Counted from the first letter of the stretch, positions 17,081 through 25,670 are shown. The stretch: 64,000 nucleotides of DNA from Streptomyces smaragdinus (GCF_009604385.1 NZ_WEGJ01000002.1:248001-312000); one strand, 5' to 3'. Program-made: numbers and translations. The notes: generated from the letters alone by a model not told the origin.

Positions 17081-17926
17081 TCACGTCATCCGGGGAGCAT
17101 CGCCCTCACGCAGGAAGTCCCGGGCGCCGCGGAGCGTGGTGCGCAGGCGGCGCCGCGTGGCCCGGCTGTCGAGGCGGACGTCGAGGGCGCCGGGCTGTGG
17201 ACTGTCGGCGCGCAGGCCGGCCGGGAGGCGGGAGGGGCCGAGGCCGTCGCGCCGGGCGATGAGGGTGCCGAGCTCGTGCCGGCTCAGGGCGTCGGGGCCC
17301 GCGAGGTGGTGCATGCCGGGAGCGTCGGTCGAGGCGAGCTCGAGGAGGGCCGCGGCCAGGTCGGTGACGTGCACGGGGCAGCGGATGTCGTCGGTGAACA
17401 GGACACCATCGCGTCTCCCGGCGGCGAGGTCGTGGACGAACGCCTCGTGCTCGGAACGGCCGTGACCGATGATCAGCGACGCGCGGGCGACCGTGGCCCG
17501 CGGACAGACGGCGAGGACACCGGTCTCCGCCGCGGCCTTGGCCGCTCCGTACGGGGTGACGGGGTCGGGGAGGCACGTCTCGTCGTAAGGGACGCGGCTA
17601 CGGCCGGAGAAGACGGCGTCGCTGGAGACGTGCACGAGGCGGACACCCGCCCGCGCCACGGCCATGGCGAGCCGGATCGGGCCCCGGGCCGTCACCGCCC
17701 AGTCGGCCGAGCCGCTCGAGGCGTTGACGACCAGCCGCGGACTGACCTCGGCCAGTACGGCGGCCAGGCTCTCGGGGACGCGCAGGTCGAGGTGATGCCA
17801 CGCTCCCGGGAGGGCGCTGCCGCGTTCGGTGGTGTACGTCGCGGCCGTCGCCCACCCGGCCGCGTTCGCCTGCCGGACCAGCTCGGTCCCGAGGAAGCCG
17901 CTGCCGCCGACGATCAGAATCGTCAT
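17081..17926 (-). CDS. RmlD-like NAD(P)-dependent sugar-nucleotide reductase/epimerase
   Basis: This is a 281-aa extended SDR of the dTDP-4-dehydrorhamnose reductase type. It has TILIVGGSGFLGTELVRQA for cofactor binding, the LRVPESLAAVLAEVSPRLVV segment of RmlD proteins, VHVSSDAVFSG with catalytic Ser, and the active-site YGAAK. The C-terminal DVRLDSRATRRRL motif is also RmlD-like. No other deoxysugar genes are nearby, so it is probably a stand-alone member of the family. Divergent from the mycothiol-dependent enzyme gene. Confidence 0.82.
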   Translation of the reverse strand: MTILIVGGSGFLGTELVRQANAAGWATAATYTTERGSALPGAWHHLDLRVPESLAAVLAEVSPRLVVNASSGSADWAVTARGPIRLAMAVARAGVRLVHVSSDAVFSGRSRVPYDETCLPDPVTPYGAAKAAAETGVLAVCPRATVARASLIIGHGRSEHEAFVHDLAAGRRDGVLFTDDIRCPVHVTDLAAALLELASTDAPGMHHLAGPDALSRHELGTLIARRDGLGPSRLPAGLRADSPQPGALDVRLDSRATRRRLRTTLRGARDFLREGDAPRMT

Positions 17927-18018
17927 GCCTGACACCGTAGACCGCCCCGTCGCACCACGCGCCCAGCCGCTGGGAAAACCGCTGTTCGACGGCCTGATCA
18001 CAATGATAGGCAGTCAGT

Positions 18019-18804
18019 GTGACAACACTCGAGTTCCCCGTCCTGCTGCGACTGATCGACGAACGATCGACCGCCTTCCGCACCGCGGTCGCCTCCGCGC
18101 CCGGCCTCGACGCGCAGGTGCTGGCCTGCCCCGACTGGACGCTGTTCGATCTGATCCAGCACCTGGGCGGCGGGGACCGCTTCTGGGCCGCCGTCGTCGG
18201 CGCCGGCCCCGCCGACGGGCCCCCGGCCGACGCCATGGCCGCGCGCGCCGCCCTGAACCCGCCGCGGGAGCGCGAAGCCCTGCTGGCCTGGCTGGCCGAG
18301 TCGACGCGGCTGCTGCTGGCCGCGCTGCGCGAGGCCGGCCCGGACGGCGGCTGCTGGACGTGGTGGGGTGCCTCGCAGTCACCGCGGAACGCCCTCGCCG
18401 TCGCCCGGCACCGGGTCCAGGAGACCGCGGTGCACACCTACGACGCCCAGCTCACCCTGGGCGCCCCGCAGCCGCTGCCGGGCGACGTGTCACTGGACGG
18501 CGTCGAGGAGTTCCTGACCACCTGCTGCGCGACGCCGAGCCCCTGGCCGCACCAGCCCACCGCCTTCGACTTCCACGCCACCGAGGGCCGCTCCTGGCGC
18601 CTGACGGTCGACGGTGCCGGCGCCCGCGCCACCCGCCTGCCCGCATCGGGCACCACGTCCGCCGCCGAGGCCGGGGTTTCCGTCAGCGGCACGGCCAGTG
18701 AGCTGATCCTGTTCATGTACGACCGCATCCCGGCGGACTCCGTGCAGATAGACAAAGACGCAGGTTTGTTCGACCTCCTCCGCGACTGGGAGCCGGAGGA
18801 GTAG
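18019..18804 (+). CDS. Maleylpyruvate isomerase family mycothiol-dependent enzyme
   Basis: This is a 261-aa DinB-fold protein. The N-terminal MDMPI_N domain has the metal-ligand His in LFDLIQHLGGGDRFWA and later VARHRVQETAVHTYDAQLTL with two further His, matching the three-His site of this family; a C-terminal domain (about 160-261, ATEGRSWRLTVDG, GTASELILFMYDRI) follows. Family members use mycothiol as thiol cofactor in isomerisation or conjugation, which fits an actinobacterium. The exact substrate is not indicated by context. The start is GTG with no clear ribosome site. Confidence 0.85.
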   Translation: MTTLEFPVLLRLIDERSTAFRTAVASAPGLDAQVLACPDWTLFDLIQHLGGGDRFWAAVVGAGPADGPPADAMAARAALNPPREREALLAWLAESTRLLLAALREAGPDGGCWTWWGASQSPRNALAVARHRVQETAVHTYDAQLTLGAPQPLPGDVSLDGVEEFLTTCCATPSPWPHQPTAFDFHATEGRSWRLTVDGAGARATRLPASGTTSAAEAGVSVSGTASELILFMYDRIPADSVQIDKDAGLFDLLRDWEPEE

Positions 18805-18943
18805 GACCAGAGGTCCTTCGACGACCAGCCGGCGCCTCTCGCGGGCCGCGGTGGCCATATGCCGTACGGCGTACTCGCCCTTTCGAAGGAGGCTCCCGAG
18901 CCGGACCCCTCGCACACCGACACGCGGCCTGTACAACCAGCCC

Positions 18944-20797
18944 ATGACAACTGCGAAACCGCCTGGACCAGCGCGTCCGGCCGCCCCCGTACGCATCGTC
19001 CTGCTGGCCTTCCTGGCACTCGTGACCGCACTCGGGGTGGCCGGGCCGCCGGCTGCCGCGCAGACGCCTGCCGAGAGCGCCCTTGGCTGGGGCTTCAACC
19101 GCTTCGGGGAGATCGGGGACGGCACCACCACCACCCGTGTCACCCCTGTCGACGTGCGTCTGCCCGCCGGTGTCACCCTCGTCGACATCGACGCCGGCTT
19201 CTACCACAATCTGGCGGTCACCTCGGACGGCGGCATCCTGGCGTGGGGCTGGAACGAGGACGGGGAGCTGGGCAACGGATCCACCGTCTTCGCCCAGACG
19301 ACACCGGTCAGCACTGTCCTGCCCGCGGGCGTCACCGTCACTGATGTCGCCGCCGGCGGCAGTCACAGCCTCGCGTTGACCTCCGACGGCCGCGTCCTCG
19401 GCTGGGGCTACAACTTCTACGGGCAGGTGGGGGACGGCACCACTACCGGCCGCTCCACCCCCGTCGAGGTGAACCTGCCCGCCGGTGTCGAATTCGTCGA
19501 CATCGACGCGGGCCGCTACCACAGTGTGGCCCTGGCATCCGACGGCCGCGTCTTCGCCTGGGGCTACAACAACGCCGGGCAGTTGGGCGACGGCACGACG
19601 ACGAGGCGCTCCACCCCGGTCGAGGTGCAGCTGCCCGCCGGCTTCACGCCCACGGACATCACTGCCGGCTACGACTTCAACCTGGCCCGCAGCGCGGACG
19701 GCCGCGTCTTCGCCTGGGGCGACAACGGCGCCGGGCAACTGGGCGACGGCACCACCATCCAGCGCCACACACCCGTCGAGATCAGCCTGCCCTCCGGTAT
19801 CACCGACATCGAGGCAGGCGGCTCCCACACCCTGGCCCTGACCGCCGACGGCCGCGTCCTCGCCTGGGGCCAGAACGCGAACGGGGAACTGGGGGACGGC
19901 ACCACCACCAGCAGTCCCACCCCGGTCGAGGTGGACCTGCCCGCCGGCGTCACCGTCACCGACATCGCCGCCGGCGGCAACCACAATCTGGCGACCACCG
20001 CCGACGGACGTCTCCTGGCCTGGGGCCAGAACTTCTACGGGCAGGTGGGGGACGGCACCACCACCGGCCGCACGACCCCGGTCGAGGTGGACCTGCCTGC
20101 CGGCATCGCCATCACCGACATCACTGCCGGCGCGGTGCACAGCGCGGTCCTGGCGACGAGAGCCACCAGCAGTACGTCACTGACCGCCGACCCGGAGCAG
20201 GCGGGGCAGGGCGAGCCGGTGACCCTGACGGCATCGGTCGTCTGCGGCAGCGGCACCGCGACCGGTGAGGTCACGTTCACCGACGACGACGGGACCGACC
20301 TCGGCACCGTCCCCCTCGACGAAAACGGCACCGCCGTCCTGACGCTCGACTCCCTCCCGCCCGGCGAGCACACCATCACCGCGCACTACGGCGGCAACGG
20401 CAACTGCCCGCCGTCGGACTCCGAAACGGTCACAGTCACCGTCACGGAAGCACACGGCCGTATCACCGTCGAGAAGACCGACGAGGCGAACGGCGAGCCG
20501 CTGCCCGGCGCGGTCTTCCAGCTCTGGCTCGAGACCAACGGCATCAACGGCCTCCAGCGCACGGGCGAGGACCCGGACACACGGACCGGCAGCGCCTGCG
20601 CCACCGACGGCGAGGGCATCTGCACGTTCGACGAGCTGGACCTCGGCACGTACTACCTCGAAGAGACCGCCGTCCCCGAGGGCTACCGACTGCCCCGGCC
20701 CCCGGTCTCCGGGCCCTACACCCTCACCACGGACAACGCGGGACAGGGTGTGACGGCCGAGATCGCCAACCCCCGCGAGGAACCCGGAAAGGAGTAA
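18944..20797 (+). CDS. Secreted RCC1-propeller protein with Ig-like and SpaA-like domains
   Basis: This is a 617-aa exported protein. After a signal peptide (RIVLLAFLALVTALGVAGPP, cut near AAAQ) there are seven RCC1 repeats of about 50 residues, each with a W-G-x-N-x-x-G-x-x-GDGTT core and an LPAGV segment, enough to close a seven-bladed beta-propeller. Then come a Big_3-like Ig domain (about 410-500, containing LTADPEQAGQGEPVTLTASV) and a prealbumin/SpaA-like domain (about 510-610, ITVEKTDEANGEPLPGAVFQ and YYLEETAVPEGY). There is no LPXTG motif or C-terminal anchor, so it is probably released. SpaA-like domains often carry isopeptide bonds. It is likely a binding or adhesion protein. A strong hairpin follows. 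Confidence 0.87.
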   Translation: MTTAKPPGPARPAAPVRIVLLAFLALVTALGVAGPPAAAQTPAESALGWGFNRFGEIGDGTTTTRVTPVDVRLPAGVTLVDIDAGFYHNLAVTSDGGILAWGWNEDGELGNGSTVFAQTTPVSTVLPAGVTVTDVAAGGSHSLALTSDGRVLGWGYNFYGQVGDGTTTGRSTPVEVNLPAGVEFVDIDAGRYHSVALASDGRVFAWGYNNAGQLGDGTTTRRSTPVEVQLPAGFTPTDITAGYDFNLARSADGRVFAWGDNGAGQLGDGTTIQRHTPVEISLPSGITDIEAGGSHTLALTADGRVLAWGQNANGELGDGTTTSSPTPVEVDLPAGVTVTDIAAGGNHNLATTADGRLLAWGQNFYGQVGDGTTTGRTTPVEVDLPAGIAITDITAGAVHSAVLATRATSSTSLTADPEQAGQGEPVTLTASVVCGSGTATGEVTFTDDDGTDLGTVPLDENGTAVLTLDSLPPGEHTITAHYGGNGNCPPSDSETVTVTVTEAHGRITVEKTDEANGEPLPGAVFQLWLETNGINGLQRTGEDPDTRTGSACATDGEGICTFDELDLGTYYLEETAVPEGYRLPRPPVSGPYTLTTDNAGQGVTAEIANPREEPGKE

Positions 20798-20806
20798 CTC
20801 CGTACG

Positions 20807-20848
20807 CCGGTGGCCTGTCTCTTCGCGGGGGGAGAGGCAGACCACCGG
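20807..20848 (+). terminator. Hairpin terminator after the RCC1 gene
   Basis: Sixteen-base arms starting CCGGTGG and ending CCACCGG pair with two G-T-type wobbles around a 10-base loop, beginning 10 bases after the stop. Confidence 0.7.
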
Positions 20849-20917
20849 GATCAAGAGGTCGCTGGGGCGCGGTTCTCACGGCGATCCGCGCCCGGCGGCA
20901 GAATGCGGCCACGGCAC

Positions 20918-21154
20918 TCATCGCGCTCCGAGGCCGTAAGCGGTTCCGCCGGCGACAGCCCCGAGCTTGTCCGGGTTGGCCACGTTATGAATGGCAGCGA
21001 TACGGCCCTCGGCATCGAAGTCGAAGGTGACCGTGGCCATCACACGCCCCGGCCCGCGGAACAGGATGCCCGGCCCGCCGTTGATCCCGACCATCCCGGC
21101 GCTCATGTCGCCGGGCTCGACGCCCTGGTACGTGACGAGGCGTCGCTGAGTGAT
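20918..21154 (-). pseudogene. ECF sigma factor (SigJ/ECF41-like), C-terminal remnant
   Basis: The frame reads RLVTYQGVEPGDMSAGMVGI, NGGPGILFRGPGRVMATVTF, DFDAEGRIAAIHNVANPDKL and stops. NPDKL preceded by an NG.PG...R...V...F strand is the SnoaL-like C-terminal extension of SigJ-type ECF sigma factors. The sigma2 and sigma4 domains are missing, and upstream sequence loses homology near 21150, so the gene is truncated and cannot act in transcription. Confidence 0.7.
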
Positions 21155-21315
21155 TGGTTGTCGCAGGTGACCGGCGGGAGGTGAGCCGAATGGGGTACCG
21201 GCTCGTATCTCCGGAGGCAGGGATTCCGTTACGCAGGGGGAGCAGTTGCGTTCCGGGCGGTCGGCGCTCGGGCGGCGAGGCCGTGAAGAGCGCTGCTTCG
21301 GAGAGGAGTCCTGAC

Positions 21316-21588
21316 GTGAGGTACGCGATGGCTGCTGTGGTTGCCGGTGCCGTGATGACGGTTGGCTTCGCCGCCCCGGCGATGGCCGGGGGAAGGCCGG
21401 GGACGGAGCCGGTCCCGCCGTCCGCGGCCGAGGCCCTCGAGAATGTGGGGAGCCTGTGCGAGATCGTGCCCATGGATCGCGCCGAGTGCGAGAACTACCT
21501 CGACACCTACGCGGACATGGTGACCCAGATGATCCAGCAGGATCTGAGTCCCGAGGAGATCGTGAGCGCCCTGGGTATCCAGAGCTGA
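21316..21588 (+). CDS. Small secreted protein
   Basis: This is a 90-aa protein with a signal peptide (MRYAMAAVVAGAVMTVGFAA, cut after AMA) and a mature region of about 65 residues with two cysteines (LCEIV and ECENY), which could form one disulfide, plus an amphipathic helix ending SPEEIVSALGIQS. The GTG start is chosen because GAGAGGAG sits seven bases upstream, an excellent ribosome site. No family recognised; small two-Cys secreted proteins of this kind are common in Streptomyces. Confidence 0.65.
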   Translation: MRYAMAAVVAGAVMTVGFAAPAMAGGRPGTEPVPPSAAEALENVGSLCEIVPMDRAECENYLDTYADMVTQMIQQDLSPEEIVSALGIQS

Positions 21589-21616
21589 GTCCTGCCCGCC
21601 GGCGCAGGATGTCTCG

Positions 21617-22900
21617 TCACGACACGTCGGACGCGCTTTCCCGGACGGGCTCCCCGGCCACCGGGTGGTCCGAGGCGGCGGCACGCAGCGCGGCCTGGAC
21701 CCGGCGGTTGCTGGTCATGGACGCCGTGACGGCCGTCATCGCCAGCAGCAGACCGGCAGCGGCGTACAGCGGAGTGCGGATGTCGTACGCGGCGGCCAGC
21801 CATCCCCCGAGGAAGGCCCCGACCGGCGCGGCGCACATGGCGAGCATCCGGGAGGTCGAGGCGACCCGGCCCATCAGGTGGGCCGGGACGATCGCCTGCC
21901 GGAGGGAGGGCCCGAGCACCATCGTGGCGCCCATGCCCGCCCCGCAGACGGCGAGCGCGAGGCCCGCGGCGTACGGGTCCGGGGCGGCGGCCAGGCCCAG
22001 GATGGCGAGCCCTTCGGCGGCGGCCGTGCAGGTCAGCGCGGTGCCCGTACCGAGCCGCCGGCCGAGGAAGGAGGCGATGCCGGCGCCGAGCAGGCCGCCG
22101 GTGGCCTCCGTCGTGAGGAGCAGGCCGAAGCCGAGGGCGCCGATGCCGAGGCGGTCGTGCGCGAAGAGGGCGAGGACGGTCTCCACGGCGAGGAAGGCGA
22201 TGTTCCCGACCGCCGGCCGGAGCGCCAGGCCGAGCAGCACCCGGTCCCCGAAGACGTACGAGGCCCCGGCCCGCGCCTGCCGCAGCAGAGACTCGCCGCC
22301 CTCCGGTACGGGCCGGGGCGTGGCGGGCAGTGTTCGTACGAGCAGTGCGGAGAGTACAAACGAGACCGCGTCGGCCACCAGCGGGACGGCCCGCCCGAGC
22401 GCAAGCAGGGCACTGCCAGCGGGCGGCCCGGCGAAGCCGGACATAGCGGTCTGGGCGCCGCGCAGGCGGGAGTTGGCCTGCTCGAGGAGCGCGGGATCGC
22501 GGCGGAGGAGGTCCGGCAGATAGGCGGTGGCGGCCGTGTCGAAGAAGAGTCCACCGACGCCGAGCAGGAACGCGACGGCCGCGAGCAGGGGGATGCTCAG
22601 TACGTCGAGTACGGCCGCCGCCGCGGGTATCGCGAGCAGCACCGCACGCGAGATGTCCGCGACCCACATGGTGCGCCGTCGGTCCCAGCGGTCCACCAGC
22701 GCGCCGCCGAGCACCCCGAGGAGCAGCCACGGCAGCGTTCCCGCGGCCGTGACGACGGCGAGCGCGACCGGGTCCCGGGTCAGGGCCAGCGCGAGCAGCG
22801 GCAGCGCGGCGTGCGTCACCCCGTCGCCGAGCGAGGAGACGGTCTGCGCGGTCCAGAGCCGTCCGAACCCGGCCGGCAGCTTCTTCACGTCCGTGGTCAT
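21617..22900 (-). CDS. MFS transporter
   Basis: This 427-aa protein has about 12 transmembrane helices and belongs to the major facilitator superfamily (MFS_3, enterobactin/macrolide exporter-like). It begins FGRLWTAQTVSSLGDGVTHA, with the conserved cytoplasmic loop DRWDRRRTMWVADISRA after helix 2, which is typical of drug or siderophore exporters of this type. Its ATG overlaps the stop of the ArsR-type regulator (ATGA), so it is the cotranscribed target of that repressor. Confidence 0.88.
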   Translation of the reverse strand: MTTDVKKLPAGFGRLWTAQTVSSLGDGVTHAALPLLALALTRDPVALAVVTAAGTLPWLLLGVLGGALVDRWDRRRTMWVADISRAVLLAIPAAAAVLDVLSIPLLAAVAFLLGVGGLFFDTAATAYLPDLLRRDPALLEQANSRLRGAQTAMSGFAGPPAGSALLALGRAVPLVADAVSFVLSALLVRTLPATPRPVPEGGESLLRQARAGASYVFGDRVLLGLALRPAVGNIAFLAVETVLALFAHDRLGIGALGFGLLLTTEATGGLLGAGIASFLGRRLGTGTALTCTAAAEGLAILGLAAAPDPYAAGLALAVCGAGMGATMVLGPSLRQAIVPAHLMGRVASTSRMLAMCAAPVGAFLGGWLAAAYDIRTPLYAAAGLLLAMTAVTASMTSNRRVQAALRAAASDHPVAGEPVRESASDVS

Positions 22901-23433
22901 TCGGCACCTCCGTCGGTCTGCCGCCGCGGGGCGGGGTGGAACAGCGCGAAGACGAGCGACGCGTCCGGCAGCGAGGGATCGGACAGCTCCCGGTACTCGT
23001 CCGCGAGCGCCGCCAGCCGCGCCGCCAGTTCGGCGAACTGCTCCTCGGTGAGCCGCAGGTGCGCCATCCGGACGTGCCGCTCACCGGCCGGTGACTCCTC
23101 CAGGTCCGCCACGGCGTGCCGCATCAGCACGTCGGGCCCGCCCTCGCCCGGCTCGGGGAGCACGATCGACCGCGCGGCCATCGCGTAGTACCGCTCGGTG
23201 ACGCCCCGGACCTTCCGCGTCCGTACGACCTTCACCAGGCCGGAGCGCTCGAGCAGGCGTACGTGGTAGCTGGAGCTCCCCTTCGCGAGGCCGACCCGGT
23301 CGGCGATCTGCGTGATGGTCGCGGGCTCGAAGCGGAGGACGGCCATGATGCGGTGGCGGGTGAGGTTGGAGACGGCGCGGAGTTGCTCGGCCGTGGTGAC
23401 GTGAAGCGCGTCGGGGAGATCGCCGGTGGGCAT
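22897..23433 (-). CDS. ArsR-type winged-helix regulator
   Basis: This is a 178-aa repressor. The HTH region TAEQLRAVSNLTRHRIMAVL, then ATITQIADRVGLAKGSSSYH and VRLLERSGLVKVV, is typical of ArsR/HTH_20 regulators that sit next to MFS exporters. The C-terminal half (about 95-178) is helical and probably forms the effector/dimer domain; no metal-binding CxC is present. It is the first gene of a two-gene operon with the MFS transporter. A perfect dyad (23439-23464) lies just upstream of its start. Confidence 0.88.
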   Translation of the reverse strand: MPTGDLPDALHVTTAEQLRAVSNLTRHRIMAVLRFEPATITQIADRVGLAKGSSSYHVRLLERSGLVKVVRTRKVRGVTERYYAMAARSIVLPEPGEGGPDVLMRHAVADLEESPAGERHVRMAHLRLTEEQFAELAARLAALADEYRELSDPSLPDASLVFALFHPAPRRQTDGGAE

Positions 23434-23438
23434 GCGAG

Positions 23439-23464
23439 CAATGGTCAACGTTTCTTGACCATTG
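23439..23464. promoter_or_regulatory. ArsR-type operator upstream of the MFS operon
   Basis: CAATGGTCAA-N6-TTGACCATTG is a perfect 10-bp inverted repeat starting 6 bases upstream of the regulator's ATG, so binding would block the promoter of the regulator/MFS operon. Confidence 0.75.
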
Positions 23465-23499
23465 TGCAAGGGGTTTGGCGCGGGCCGGGGGAATCCGGG

Positions 23500-23655
23500 T
23501 GCCGGCGCCTTGTTGCCGACTCGCTCACGGCCGACCTGACCGCCGGAATCCTCCACGCCGCCTTGGCCGCCGTCGAGAACGGCACCCCCCTCGATCCGGT
23601 CACACAGCGCGCCCTCGCCCTCGTGCGCCGCTGCCTCATCCCGGCCGCCGGGTGA
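23500..23655 (+). pseudogene. Unidentified coding-like C-terminal fragment
   Basis: The frame gives VADSLTADLTAGILHAALAA, VENGTPLDPVTQRALALVRR, CLIPAAG and a stop. This has normal amino-acid balance and Streptomyces codon use, unlike antisense frames, but there is no start codon with a ribosome site and the segment begins inside the ArsR operator region. I do not recognise the family; it looks like the tail of a lost gene. Confidence 0.3.
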
Positions 23656-23676
23656 CGGGCAGTCCGGGGCGGATTC

Positions 23677-24129
23677 TTACTGTTCCGGGCCTTCCGAGTC
23701 GGGTGCGGTGCGGCTGGCCAGTCGTTCGTATCGTTGTCTGGCTGCCTGCGGAGTGCTGAGCCCGAGGCCGAAGGCGATCTCCTGCCAGGTCATGCCGCGG
23801 CCGTGTGCCATCTGGAGGAGCCCGGTTTCCAGTTCGTCCATCTCCGCGCGAACCAGTGGGACGAGGCTCAACGCGGCGGTGATATCGGCGCGGTCCACCT
23901 CCGGCTCGCCGTCGTCGAGCTGTGCGACCCCGCTGAGCAGGAAAGACACGAGTCTGACGGCTTCGTGCGGCCCGATGGCCGAGGGGTGAAGCTGTCGGTT
24001 GCGTTGCTCGTCGGTAGTCGCGTGTCGCTCGGCGATGCGAAACAGGGACGCGTGGACGCGGTGCGCTCGCGCCTGTTCCGGCTGTGGAGGTGTGAACGGG
24101 TCGGCGTGCTGTTCGGGAGTTGACGGCAT
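23677..24129 (-). CDS. HTH-containing protein of unknown family
   Basis: This is a 150-aa cytoplasmic protein. The C-terminal part reads MAHGRGMTWQEIAFGLGLST, PQAARQRYERL, a helix-turn-helix like that of sigma-like or transposase-type DNA-binding domains. The N-terminal 90 residues are mostly helical and His/Glu-rich. The ATG at 24129 is preferred over an upstream TTG. Upstream, a TTGACA element lies 33-38 bases before the ATG, in unusually AT-rich DNA (24160-24195) with repeated CGTTT/AAACG steps. It is probably a regulator or a remnant of a mobile-element gene. Confidence 0.6.
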   Translation of the reverse strand: MPSTPEQHADPFTPPQPEQARAHRVHASLFRIAERHATTDEQRNRQLHPSAIGPHEAVRLVSFLLSGVAQLDDGEPEVDRADITAALSLVPLVRAEMDELETGLLQMAHGRGMTWQEIAFGLGLSTPQAARQRYERLASRTAPDSEGPEQ

Positions 24130-24259
24130 AAAAAGAGGATGAGGCCGTTCCCGAACCGTTGTCAACGTATCGTTTTAAACGTTTCGTTCAAATCGCGGTC
24201 GTGGCGGACGTCGGCTCTGTGTCGGCGCAGGCAGGCGCGCGGGACCATGAACGCCGTAC

Positions 24260-24287
24260 GGGACGCATCGGCCGCGGTGTGCGTCCC
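24260..24287. promoter_or_regulatory. Inverted repeat upstream of the PRTase-hydrolase gene
   Basis: GGGACGCA-N12-TGCGTCCC is a perfect 8-bp dyad 76 bases upstream of the start. It could be an operator or a leader hairpin. It does not match a full DevR/DosR box. Confidence 0.4.
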
Positions 24288-24362
24288 TTCACGGCTGGTG
24301 TGACGATGGATATCAGGACCCCTGCGTAGCCCGGCGCGTTCCCGCGGGAAGAGGAGGTCATC

Positions 24363-25670
24363 GTGTTCTTCATGGATCGTCGTGATGCCGGCCGGCAGCT
24401 GGCGAAGCGCCTGGAGCGCTTCGCGGGGGAGCACGTCGTCGTGTTGGGGCTGCCCCGCGGAGGAGTGCCTGTCGCCGCCGAGGTCGCCGAGGCGCTCGGA
24501 GCGCCGCTGGATGTCCTCCTGGTACGGAAGCTGGGGGTACCCGTACAGCCGGAGCTGGGAATGGGCGCGATCGGCGAAGGCGGCGTGCGTGTGATCAACG
24601 AGGACGTGATGCGTACCGTACGTGTCTCCGCCGACGCGCTGGCCCGGGTCGAGGAGCAGGATCGGGCGGTGCTCGAGAGCCGTGCCCGGCGCTACCGGGG
24701 CGAGCGGGAACCGGCCGGACTCGAGGGCCGCACCGTGGTCGTGGTCGACGACGGCGTGGCCACAGGATCGACCGCACGCGCGGCCTGCCGGATCGCCCGG
24801 GCCCGCGGGGCCGCCCGGATCGTGCTCGCCGTCCCCGTCGCGCCGCAGGACTGGACGGCGCGGCTCGGTGCGGACGCCGACGAGCTGATTTGCCTGCATA
24901 CTCCGGAGGACTTCCGGGCGATCGGGCAGTTCTACCTCGACTTCTCCCAGACGGACGACGACGAGGTCGTCACCTGTCTGGCGGACGCGGCCGACCGGCC
25001 GACGAAGCCGGGTTCCGGCCCCGAGGGCCTGGAGACGGAGGTACGGGCCGGGACGCTGGTGCTGCGCGGGCAGTTGACGGTGCCCGAGGACGCGACCGGA
25101 GTGGTCGTGTTCGCCCACGGCAGCGGCAGCAGCCGGCGCAGCCCGCGCAACCGGTTCGTCGCTGCCGGGCTGAACCGGGCGGGGCTGGGCACCCTGCTGT
25201 TCGACCTGCTCACCGATGACGAAGCAGAGGACCGGGCCAACGTCTTCGACACCGCCCTGCTGGCCGGACGACTCGCGGACGCCACCGACTGGCTGCGCCG
25301 ACAGGCCCGGGCGGAAGGACTCCCGGTGGGCTACTTCGGTGCCAGCACCGGCGCGGCCGCCGCGCTGTCGGCGGCCGCCGAACCGGGATCGGGGATCGCC
25401 GCGATCGTCTCCCGGGGCGGCAGGCCCGACCTGGCCGGCCCACGGCTGCCGGTGGTGATGGCGCCCACGCTGCTGATCGTGGGCGGCCACGACCGCCAGG
25501 TGCTCGACCTGAACCGCAAAGCGCAGTCCCGCCTGCACTGCGAGAACCGGCTCGCGGTCGTCCCCGACGCCACCCACCTCTTCGAGGAGCCCGGCGCCCT
25601 GGAGCAGGTCACCCAGCTGGCCCGTGACTGGTTCACCGACCATATGGCCCCGGTTTCGCATATGGCCTGA
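24363..25670 (+). CDS. Phosphoribosyltransferase-alpha/beta hydrolase fusion protein
   Basis: This is a 435-aa bifunctional protein. Residues about 1-215 form a type I phosphoribosyltransferase domain with LGLPRGGVPVAAEVAEALGA, VLLVRKLGVP and the PRPP-binding motif VVVVDDGVATGSTA. Residues about 225-435 form a dienelactone-hydrolase-like alpha/beta domain with FAHGSGSSRRSPRNR, nucleophile Ser in GYFGASTGAAAAL, and a late Asp/His pair (IVGGHDRQV, DATHLFEEPG). Actinobacterial fusions of this type (Rv0571c-like) occur in stress or dormancy regulons. The GTG start has GAGGAGG upstream; an ATG 12 bases later is an alternative. The substrate of neither domain is known. Confidence 0.87.
   Translation: MFFMDRRDAGRQLAKRLERFAGEHVVVLGLPRGGVPVAAEVAEALGAPLDVLLVRKLGVPVQPELGMGAIGEGGVRVINEDVMRTVRVSADALARVEEQDRAVLESRARRYRGEREPAGLEGRTVVVVDDGVATGSTARAACRIARARGAARIVLAVPVAPQDWTARLGADADELICLHTPEDFRAIGQFYLDFSQTDDDEVVTCLADAADRPTKPGSGPEGLETEVRAGTLVLRGQLTVPEDATGVVVFAHGSGSSRRSPRNRFVAAGLNRAGLGTLLFDLLTDDEAEDRANVFDTALLAGRLADATDWLRRQARAEGLPVGYFGASTGAAAALSAAAEPGSGIAAIVSRGGRPDLAGPRLPVVMAPTLLIVGGHDRQVLDLNRKAQSRLHCENRLAVVPDATHLFEEPGALEQVTQLARDWFTDHMAPVSHMA

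Noticed and set aside
18713..20140. A 475-aa minus-strand frame rich in GGG/VDL repeats
   Set aside because: It is antisense to the RCC1 repeat gene; its periodicity is a shadow of the RCC1 repeats and it has no ribosome site.
19080..20160. Regularly spaced repeats that could suggest a CRISPR array
   Set aside because: The spacing is about 150 bases and corresponds to the RCC1 protein repeats; there are no short identical repeats with unique spacers anywhere in the window.
24236..24287. A possible DevR/DosR box upstream of the PRTase-hydrolase gene
   Set aside because: Half-sites resembling GGGAC exist but the full consensus spacing and second half are not met; kept only as an unnamed dyad.
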